From Piromyces finnis (taxonomy: Eukaryota; Neocallimastigomycota; Neocallimastigomycetes; Neocallimastigales; Neocallimastigaceae), in contig MCFH01000096.1 in assembly GCA_002104945.1 (NCBI GenBank), forward strand, positions 35,032 to 99,031: 64,000 bases of DNA. Direction: 5' to 3'. The position numbers and the translations under genes were made by a program. Of the stretch, positions 21,209 through 30,100 are shown piece after piece. Numbering within the stretch: position 1 is the stretch's first letter; the number at the start of each line of letters is the position of its first letter. The notes beneath the pieces are model-generated. The model was not told where the DNA came from. It was given only the letters and a program-made list of their open reading frames with translations, and ran no database searches.

Positions 21209-22052
21209 TGTCACGAATACTAGTGAAAATACAATTTCAAGATCACTTGGAATTGTGAAATCACTTATGAAAATTCAAAATCAACAAATATTTTATTTTC
21301 AAGTAAATTATAAAATTTTATTAAGAAATATTTAAAAATTTAGGAAAGGTTAAAATATGACCTTAACCCTTAATAATTTTTATAATAAATAACTTTAACC
21401 CTTATCGTTAAAATGGAATAAGGAAAAACACGCGTATCTCCTCAACGAATGACGATTTTTGAATAAAAATGTTTTGGTTATAATTACGTTCGTTAGAAAG
21501 CCACGCTCGAGACAAACAACATATCTTAAAATCAGGTCAATATCTCTGCTGGTTCACGAGATATTCCAATTTAAAGATATTTTGTTAGCAATGATTAATT
21601 GTTTATTCAGAGAATGATCACCCCTGATATATCAAACATAAATCATTCACTCAAAGTATAAAAATTATTGTTTAATTAAATTAAAATTATTAACTATAAA
21701 TTATTAACTATAAATTATTAACTATGAATTATTAACTATAAATTATTAACTATAAATTATTAACTATGAATTATTAACTATAGATTATTAACTAGAAATT
21801 ATTAACTATTAATAATAATTAATACTTAATGAGTATTACTACTAAATAATCTTATTATTATATTTTAGCAATATATTATTAAATAAAATAAAAGAAATTA
21901 TTTTAACCATAATATATAATTTAATTATTCATTTATAAATCAATTAAGATTATTTTAATAAAATATTTTTTTTTTCTAACCTAGTTATCTTTTAACCTTT
22001 TATTTAATTTGATATTTTAATATTAAATTATAAGTTTAGTAAAACTTTTACA
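21209..22052 (+). repeat. solo LTR-D nested in LTR-E
   Basis: 844 bp, TGTCACGAATACTAG...ACTTTTACA, with perfect 5-bp target duplication AAAAT (21204-21208, 22053-22057). It is homologous to 55926-56959 (minus), which flanks the decayed element D. It contains a 14-bp minisatellite at 21684-21816. Confidence 0.9.
21684..21816 (+). repeat. 14-bp minisatellite in LTR-D
   Basis: About nine head-to-tail units of ATTAACTATAAATT with A/G and small variants (TATGAATT, TATAGATT, TAGAAATT). Not seen in the other LTR-D. Confidence 0.85.
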
Positions 22053-22107
22053 AAAATTTTCTACTAATATCAAATGTATAATATATTTATAATTATTATT
22101 TATCATC

Positions 22108-22738
22108 TGATAAATAATAATTATAAATATATTATACATTTGATATTAGTAGAAATTTTTATTATAAAATAATTATTAAATAATTTTATATAGTTTATTA
22201 TAAAAATATAATTTACATAAAATCAAATATTTTATAAATTTATATATTTGATTGGGTTAAATTATAAAAATAATTTTTATTATAAAGAATAATAATAATT
22301 TTTAGTAGAAAATGGGAAGACTTAACATATTAATAAGAAGTTGAATTTTTAATAATAGTTAATATAGTTAGTTAAATAATACATAATAATAATTAAAAGA
22401 CAAAAATAAGTTTTTATATAATAAAAATTATTGTTAAAAAAAAGTATAAAAACAATAAATAAAAGAAAATATAAAAACGAAATTAAACTTGTCTAGTTTG
22501 TAATTATTGTGTTAATAATAAATAATATTTTATAGAATAAATCTGGTGTTATTATTCTATATAAATATTATTAAATAATAAAACTATAAATATTATAAAA
22601 TATTATAAAATAAATTAAAATAAATAATAAAACAAGTAGATATTGTTAAAGCTCGTACAATAGCTGTCGAGATAAAACAATATAAGGTAACGAATAAGTA
22701 GTTTAAAAAGTTGTAATATAACTACCAATCCGTTATCA
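22108..22738 (+). repeat. 5' LTR of element E
   Basis: 631 bp, TGATAAATAATAATT...CCGTTATCA. The termini TGATAA/TTATCA are inverted repeats. Confidence 0.92.
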
Positions 22739-22740
22739 AG

Positions 22741-22758
22741 TGGTGGAGAACCTCAGTC
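22741..22758 (+). other. putative tRNA primer-binding site, element E
   Basis: TGGTGGAGAACCTCAGTC starts 2 bp after the LTR and shares TGGTGGAGA with family A. The matching tRNA is not in the window. Confidence 0.55.
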
Positions 22759-22838
22759 GTCCCGTGGGAAAGCCGAAAATTTAAATAATTCCTATTAATT
22801 AGTATATTTAGTATAATTATCTTATTTATTTACTAAAT

Positions 22839-23693
22839 ATGACTGAAAATAAAAACAATTTTGAAAGAGCCGCTAGTATGGCTAAAGAAATAAGCCCTCT
22901 TGGCAAGAAAGATACTAAGTTCTTCAGATGGAAAATGGAACTTGAAGATATCTTAGAAGACTTAGCTCTTTCTGAAAAAGAAAAGAAGAGAATTGCTTTG
23001 CTTGCTACTACCGGTAACTCAAAGGATCTTTGTAGTGATATTTATTATGAAGATAGATCCCTATCTTATAATGAATTTATCAATAAAATATCTAACTTAT
23101 TTGAGGATGATAAAACCTCTAATAGAAACCTAAATAAGTTAGAAAAAATAAAAGTAAACAAAAGCTCTGTTAGAGAATTTAACCGTTCTTTTAACGACCT
23201 TTTGAAAGAAATTAAAGAAAGGGACAAGCCTTCTGAAGAAAGACTTGTTTTTCTTTATACAAAAGCTTTTAATAGGAGAACTTCTATATTAAATTCTCTT
23301 ATTAACAAACAACCAAAAACTTTAAAGGATGCTATGGTCATTGCTATTAAAGCAGATGAGCTTCTATCTGCTTATGAAAGTGATGATGAATATGTACCCA
23401 ATAAAAGAACTCAAAACAAAAATAATTATTATAAGAGAAAAATAGAAGTTGAAGATAAAACCTCTTATAATAATAACGAAAATAATAGTAGTACTGATAA
23501 TGAAAAGACTACTAAAGAAGAAGCTAAAGAATCAGATCTGGATGCTTTGACCAAAAGCTTTGCCCAGATGAAAATTCATATCTGCCACCGTTGTAACCAG
23601 AAAGGACATGATGCCCGCTTCTGCCCAAACGAAATGACCGATGTGAACAAAATCATAGCTACCCTCCTCAAAACCCAAAACCATTTAAATTAA
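22839..23693 (+). CDS. gag: Gag of element E
   Basis: 284 residues. Capsid-like region about 25-180, then a Lys/Asn/Glu/Ser linker, then one CCHC knuckle CHRCNQKGHDARFC near 249-262 for RNA binding. It ends NHLN-stop, like Gag A (GHLN-stop), with the same T TTA AAT heptamer. The size, layout and ending point to common descent with family A, although most of the sequence has diverged. The frame is intact, consistent with selection or very recent movement. Confidence 0.87.
   Translation: MTENKNNFERAASMAKEISPLGKKDTKFFRWKMELEDILEDLALSEKEKKRIALLATTGNSKDLCSDIYYEDRSLSYNEFINKISNLFEDDKTSNRNLNKLEKIKVNKSSVREFNRSFNDLLKEIKERDKPSEERLVFLYTKAFNRRTSILNSLINKQPKTLKDAMVIAIKADELLSAYESDDEYVPNKRTQNKNNYYKRKIEVEDKTSYNNNENNSSTDNEKTTKEEAKESDLDALTKSFAQMKIHICHRCNQKGHDARFCPNEMTDVNKIIATLLKTQNHLN
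23684..23690 (+). promoter_or_regulatory. -1 frameshift site T TTA AAT, element E
   Basis: Zero-frame CAT TTA AAT TAA; the -1 frame (TTT AAA TTA AAT GGG) is open to 25681. Confidence 0.8.
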
Positions 23694-25681
23694 ATGGGGG
23701 AAGTTCTCAATCTTCCCCTTCTAACTCCAAAATTGATAATAACCAAACCCACAACATCAACAACATTAATGAGCAAATCTATGTTGATGATACACGTGAT
23801 TTCCATAAAACAAAAAAATTTCCAAATTCTAAAGAAAAATTCTCTAACCCTTTGGTGGATGATCCAATCAATGATGATGATAAGGATTACGTTACACGTG
23901 ATCACGTGACAAATACAGTCGATGATAAGGACATCGAAAACCTTATTTATGCATTCAAGAGAAAAAGTTCTGAAGAAAGTGATGAAAGTGATGATGAGGA
24001 TCACGTGACTCAGTCGAAGAAAAAGAAACTTCGAGAAAATCCATTACCAATACACACAAAGGCCACTCAGATGAAAGAACAGCAAGAAATTCGTAATGAG
24101 AAAAATTCAAATTTTCATACCACTACTTCCCGCCTAGACATCTTAGACCCCTCGGTAATTGCAGGCAAGAATATTTCCTCTGCTAAGATGAAAAATAAAG
24201 AAACCAGAAATAAAAGAAGAATTGGTCCAGATATACCAAGTAAACAGGACGAATTAGAAGAAGTTATAGATAGCAAAAAGTCTCCCAAAAGCAACTATTA
24301 TGACTTCCTACGTTCTATTGTCATGTTGGGCAAAAATAAAGAATATAATATTTTTGATGCCCTTAATAATACAAATGCTGGTATCTCTTTTGCACAATTG
24401 CTTGCAGTCAGTCCTATCATCAGAAGACTTTGTGCCAAAGGTTTAAAGCTTGATCCAAATGACGTTCGGAAAATAAACGCCATTCAAAATATGGATCTTA
24501 ATGATGATGATATTAATTCATTTATTAATATCATTAATGAAAATTATAATAATAAAAATAATGAAAACAATGATGATGCTGATAATGACAATGATGATGA
24601 TATTATCAATATAGCAGATAACGAAATTAATGTCATTAATAAAATCAACATTGCTTCTGTCATTGGCTCAATTGATAATAACATTGTCCGAGTTTTAGTA
24701 GATACTGGTTCTGATGTTAATGTTATTACTAAATCCTTCTTTAATTTAATATCAGCAAATCATAATATTACACATTTTAAGAGAACTTTCTTTAAATTAG
24801 CTAGCAAACAAGTTATTTCAACAAATCAAGCTGTTAATTTAACTCTTAAATTTGGTGATTTAAAAATCTATGCATTATTCTGGATTCTAGAAGATGAAGA
24901 TTCATGTTATGATATTATATTAGGTCGTCAATCTCAAAAGAATCACCGATTATACATTGATCCTGATGATGACTCTCTCTACATGAAAACTAATTCATCT
25001 CCTATTATGGTTGCTCGTCCCTCAAATTTTAAACAAAATAAAAATAATCTTTCAAATATTTCAATGATTCATTGTTTCAATCCATCAAATATTAATGAAT
25101 CTCAATTTAATTCATTTAATAATAATATCAAAATTCAAAATTTTAATTCGACTTTTAACAATAAAAACAAACTTTTATATTCAATTAAATTTCGACATTT
25201 ATTCAAATTTAAAAATAAATATTTTTATCCAAAATATCACATTTTTCATTCAAATTTCAGCAAATTTCCAAAAAGAATTAAAAACGATTCACTTATTAAA
25301 TTTTCAATTAATAAGTCAAATCTTGTCGGCCGTGATGAAGCAGAAAAAACGCCAATTATTCACGAAAAATGCCACAAAATCAAGATATATAAAAATAAAA
25401 GTAAAATTCTAAAATATAATCATTTGAATATTAATATTAACAGGAAATTAAAATCAAGAAAAAAGCGAAATAAACAAAATGATATAATCAAAAATTCATC
25501 AAATAATTCGTTTAAGAATATATATTTCAGTATAATAAAAAGTGTAAAAGAAAGTATTTCAAATTCAATTATTTTCAATCTAAAAGATTATATCAAATCA
25601 GTAACTTCAATTTTAAAACGACATTATTTCGACATATTAAAATCAAAATTTCATCTATTTTCAAAGTTTAAAGAAAGATAA
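23684..25681 (+). CDS. protease protein of element E with novel basic C terminus
   Basis: Reached by -1 slip from gag; there is no plausible ATG start near the beginning. The N-terminal part is acidic. A segment with NYYDFLRSIVMLGKNKEYNIF...LRAKGLKL-like order is shared with family A Pol (SDYDIFEDL...SQGLKLEKV). The retropepsin follows with VLVDTGSDVNVITKSF and the downstream DIILGRQ-type flap region. After the protease, where A has RT, there are about 230 residues rich in Lys, Asn, Phe, Ile and Ser with no RT, RNase H or integrase motif and no family that I recognise. It may be an RNA-binding tail or degraded former linker. The frame nevertheless stays open to just before the 3' untranslated region. 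Confidence 0.8.
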   Translation, partial: FKLNGGSSQSSPSNSKIDNNQTHNINNINEQIYVDDTRDFHKTKKFPNSKEKFSNPLVDDPINDDDKDYVTRDHVTNTVDDKDIENLIYAFKRKSSEESDESDDEDHVTQSKKKKLRENPLPIHTKATQMKEQQEIRNEKNSNFHTTTSRLDILDPSVIAGKNISSAKMKNKETRNKRRIGPDIPSKQDELEEVIDSKKSPKSNYYDFLRSIVMLGKNKEYNIFDALNNTNAGISFAQLLAVSPIIRRLCAKGLKLDPNDVRKINAIQNMDLNDDDINSFINIINENYNNKNNENNDDADNDNDDDIINIADNEINVINKINIASVIGSIDNNIVRVLVDTGSDVNVITKSFFNLISANHNITHFKRTFFKLASKQVISTNQAVNLTLKFGDLKIYALFWILEDEDSCYDIILGRQSQKNHRLYIDPDDDSLYMKTNSSPIMVARPSNFKQNKNNLSNISMIHCFNPSNINESQFNSFNNNIKIQNFNSTFNNKNKLLYSIKFRHLFKFKNKYFYPKYHIFHSNFSKFPKRIKNDSLIKFSINKSNLVGRDEAEKTPIIHEKCHKIKIYKNKSKILKYNHLNININRKLKSRKKRNKQNDIIKNSSNNSFKNIYFSIIKSVKESISNSIIFNLKDYIKSVTSILKRHYFDILKSKFHLFSKFKER

Positions 25682-26009
25682 AACCACATTAAACATTTAT
25701 ATACAAATAATACGACAATTACATTACAAAAATATTTACACTACGACATTTAACAAAATTTCACTTCATTTTTTTTATTTCTCTTTGAAAAAAAATTTTA
25801 TTAATAAAAATTTTCAAATTTTTCATCATTTTTTTTATAAACCTTATTTTATATTATTTTTATCATATATATATATATATATATAGAAAAAAAAAAAAAA
25901 TTAAATTTTTAAATCTTTAGTATAAAAATATCAAAAACTTATATATTTATTATTATTTATGAATATTTTTATCAGCTACCACTAAGTCGTATCTTAGGGG
26001 AGGAAATCT
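25682..26009 (+). other. 3' UTR and polypurine tract of element E
   Basis: AT-rich, with an AT dinucleotide run (25866-25885), an A run, and CTTAGGGGAGGAAATCT directly before the 3' LTR, the expected plus-strand primer. Confidence 0.7.
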
Positions 26010-26639
26010 TGATAAATAATAATTATAAATATATTATACATTTGATATTAGTAGAAATTTTTATTATAAAATAATTATTAAATAATTTTATATAGTTTAT
26101 TATAAAAATATAATTTACATAAAATCAAATATTTTATAAATTTATATATTTGATTGGGTTAAATTATAAAAATAATTTTTATTATAAAGAATAATAATAA
26201 TTTTTAGTAGAAAATGGGAAGACTTAACATATTAATAAGAAGTTGAATTTTTAATAATAGTTAATATAGTTAGTTAAATAATACATAATAATAATTAAAA
26301 GACAAAAATAAGTTTTTATATAATAAAAATTATTGTTAAAAAAAGTATAAAAACAATAAATAAAAGAAAATATAAAAACGAAATTAAACTTGTCTAGTTT
26401 GTAATTATTGTGTTAATAATAAATAATATTTTATAGAATAAATCTGGTGTTATTATTCTATATAAATATTATTAAATAATAAAACTATAAATATTATAAA
26501 ATATTATAAAATAAATTAAAATAAATAATAAAACAAGTAGATATTGTTAAAGCTCGTACAATAGCTGTCGAGATAAAACAATATAAGGTAACGAATAAGT
26601 AGTTTAAAAAGTTGTAATATAACTACCAATCCGTTATCA
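26010..26639 (+). repeat. 3' LTR of element E
   Basis: 630 bp, near-identical to the 5' LTR. Its end is followed by C-AGAAA, the sequence now found directly upstream of tRNA-Ser at 40246, so it originally lay about 15 bp from that tRNA. Confidence 0.92.
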
Positions 26640-26646
26640 CAGAAAT

Positions 26647-27140
26647 TGTAAAAGGTTTTTATATATGTTAGTTAATAAGTTAAATATAACAAGTTAATTA
26701 AGTTAGTTATTACCTCTCTATACGAGTTAATAACTAAATAAAGTTTTATAAAAAATAATAAAAGAACTAAAATAAATATTATAACACAAAAATAAATATA
26801 ACACAATAAATATTAATATGAAATATTATTTACTTAAATAATTATTATAATTATTATCTTTTATTTATTAGTTATAATTATATACATTAATTATTATTAT
26901 AGCTATTAATTTACTTTAATACTAACGCTAAAGTATTTAACGTTAGTTTTGACTATACTATTTAACTATATGAGTTTATTTTCTTTACCACTTGATTGGG
27001 TAAAGCAAATAAACTTCCTATTTAATTAATAACCATTAATATATGGTTATGCATATATTTGGCCAATAAATGGTGACCAGAATATATGGTTTCAATTGAA
27101 ATATTTGTGGGCAAACTTATGGCCACAAATATTTCTTACA
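26647..27140 (-). repeat. 3' LTR of element C
   Basis: 494 bp. Next to it on the internal side is the minus-strand polypurine tract CTCCTTAGGGGGGCAT (27141-27156). Confidence 0.93.
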
Positions 27141-27161
27141 ATGCCCCCCTAAGGAGAAAAC

Positions 27162-30100
27162 CTAGGCAGGGTTTTGGACACTAACCATGAATTCCTGGTA
27201 GCATTTATCTTGAAATTCCTTGAGTAGCTTATCATAGTGGGAGTTCTTGTCAATGATATCGGCATCAACCCACTCTTGTCTAAAGTCACTAAAGGTAGCT
27301 AAGTATTGGTAGTTATCCTTCTTTCTTCTGGCATTCATGATTTTGATAATTTTCTGGTAGCCCACTGGTGCAGGTGTTAGTTCTTCAGGTTTGTTATGGT
27401 AGGGTTCAAGTTCACTGATATGAAACACAGGGTAGACATTGGGGAAAGGTGACTTGCTGATATCTAACCGGTAGTTGAACTTGCTTTCATCAATTCCAAT
27501 AACCTTGAAGGGACCGTACTTTCTTGCTTGTAGCTTGTAGAAGGGAAGAGGGTTGTAATTTTCTGGTTTTCTTAACCACACCAAATCCAGGAGCCTAATT
27601 TTAGGGTAGTTAAGTTCTCTTCTATGGTCCAAATGGTCTAAGAACCGTGTTCTTGATATGTCCAACATGTGCTTTAAGTTACCTAAGTTGTGAGCGAAGC
27701 TATCTAATATAGGAGCTTCACCAAGTGAGTGGACAAGTTCTGAGTCTTGAGGGTTCATATGTACATGGTAGTTATACAAGGCTAGGAATGGGGACTGCTT
27801 AGTAGAACTGTGCACTGCATTATTATAACAGAACTCAGCTAAGTACAAGTACTTCAACCATTCGTCGTCATCAAAGGTCTTCACAAAGCATCTAAGGTAC
27901 ATACTTACGTAGGAGTTGTTACGTTCTACCTGACCAACTGTTTCATGATGGCCAGTAGTAGCAAGGTTTACTTCTACGCCAAAGAACCCCATAATGTCCT
28001 TCCACAACTTACTAGTGAACTGGACACCACGATCCGTAGTAACCGATTTGGGACAACCATGTAACTTGAATACATGTTGTAAGTATGCTAAGGCTGTTTC
28101 TTTAGCAGTAGGCATACTCCTAAATCCCACTAAGTGTATCATCTTGGTTAACTTATCGCTACAAACCATGATACAACCTCTTCTAGTGACTTCTGGGGGT
28201 TCTGAGGGACTACTACCTGGTTTTCTACGTTCCTTAATAGGTAGGTCCGTCAGGAAGTCAATTTCTACTTCTTGCCAAGGTAAGTCTGCAACTTTTACCC
28301 TAGCAGCGCTACCGTACGGCTTGTGTCTGTTGTCCTTTTGGGTACAACATATGGTACAAGCTTTAATATATCCCGCAATGTCATCCTTCATTTTTGGCCA
28401 GTAGTAGTTTCTGGCTATCAGGTCATAAGTTTTATCTTTTCCCAGATGACCTGCTGTTTCACTATCGTGGTTAAGTTTTATGATTGTTTCTCTTAACACC
28501 TTTGGTACATATGTACGTTCTGGTGCATCCTTTCTAACAATCAACCCATTAACCATCAACCACTTCTTTTTGATGAGCTTGTGGCCTCTTTTTGCGTCAA
28601 GACCATCTCTAATTTCCCTAGCAAGCTCATCCGTGTTGTAAGCTTGTTTCAGTTCTCCTACAAAGCTTACTTCTAACACCGCATAGCACTCTTCTTCCAC
28701 GGGTGGAAATTCTTTTACCTGTTCAGGTCGAAGGAGGCTAGCTTTTTCCATCTCCAGTTGTACCTGTTCTGGAGATACCATTCTTGATAGGATATCGGCT
28801 CTACCATTCATTTTCCCTGGCCGATATATTATTTCGAAGTTGTATGCAGCAAACAGCTCTTGCCATCTTGCCTGTCTTGCTGTCAACAACTGTGGTTTTG
28901 TGGCGAACAGGAGATTCCTATGGTCACTATATACTAGGACCTTATGTTTCGCACCCATTAACAGGTGTCGCCACTCGATGAAAGCATTCCTAATAGCCAA
29001 CAACTCCTTTTCCGTGATGGAGTAGTTGATTTCTGCTTTCGTAAGCTTCTTGGAATAGTAATACACAGGGTGTAATTCGTTGTCATCGCCTAGTTGTGAT
29101 AATACACCACCCACTGCGTAGTTACTAGCGTCGCACTCCACTATAAACTGACGGTCATGGTCAGGATATGCTAATACTGGTGGAGACAACAGCATTTCTT
29201 TTAACTTCTCGAACGCCTGGATGCGTTCTTCATTCCACAGGAACTGTACCTTTTTGGACGTCATAGCATATAACGGCCTTGCTATCTTAGAGAAGTCCTT
29301 TATAAACTTCCTATAATAGTTGCAGAATCCAAGGAATGACTGTAGTTCCTTGATGTTGGTTGGTTGTGGCCAACTTGCTACAGCTTTTAACTTTTCTGGG
29401 TCGGTTTTAATACCATATTTTCCAACTACATGACCCAGGAATGCAAGTTCTTCCTTGTGGAACTCACACTTTGCTAACTTAGCTACTAGACGATTATCTA
29501 TTAGCTTTTGTAGGACTCTTTTTACATGCCCTACATGCTCTTCAAATGACTTGGAGTAGATGATGATATCATCCAAGTACACTTGACAGCAGTCGTTGAT
29601 TTCTTCTGCCAGCACCGTATTAATGAACCCTTGGAACGTGGCAGGAGCATTAGTCAACCCAAATGGCATCACTAGATATTCATAATGCCCAAACTTGGTT
29701 GAGAATGCCGTCTTGTATTCATCACCTTCACGAATACGCACGAGGTTGTAGGCAGACTTCAAATCCAACTTGGAGAAGATAGTCGCGCCTTTCATAGCCT
29801 CAAACACTTGACTGATGAGTGGTAAGGGGAAGGAGTTACGCACTGTTACCTTATTAAGGCGCCTATAGTCAGTACATAATCGTCTTTCACCACTCTTTTT
29901 GGGCACGAATAACACAGGATAACCTGCAGGACTCTCTGACTTCCTGATGAAGCCCTTTGCCAGGTTTTCCTCTATATATTCCTTCAATGCTTTTTCCTCT
30001 TCTGGGTTGAAGGGATATATAGGCCCTTTATGGAGACTAGCATCTGGCTCCAGATCGATCTTACAGTCGTAAGGACGGTGTTCTGGTAGCTGGTTAGCTA

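Larger units (their letters stand above)
20638..22105 (-). repeat. solo LTR-E carrying a nested LTR-D
   Basis: Starts TGATAACGGATTGG and ends TTATTTATCA, the reverse of the LTRs of element E at 22108 and 26010. Removing the inserted LTR-D and its duplicate leaves about 619 bp against 630-631. It is clearly more diverged than the two LTRs of element E. Only TC separates it from element E, so the two LTRs form a long inverted repeat. Confidence 0.88.
22108..26639 (+). mobile_element. element E: LTR element with gag and protease but no RT
   Basis: 4532 bp. LTRs of 631 and 630 bp differ by what looks like a single A in a run. It has a tRNA-type primer site, gag with zinc knuckle, a -1 heptamer identical to that of family A, and a protease-bearing second frame that ends without RT, RNase H or integrase. 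A polypurine tract precedes the 3' LTR. Near-identical LTRs imply recent movement, which must have used another element's enzymes. Flanks TCATC and CAGAA do not form a target duplication. Confidence 0.88.

Noticed and set aside
21684-21816. CRISPR-like or centromeric satellite reading of the 14-bp repeat
   Set aside because: No spacers, low complexity, and confined to a single LTR in a eukaryotic transposon context.
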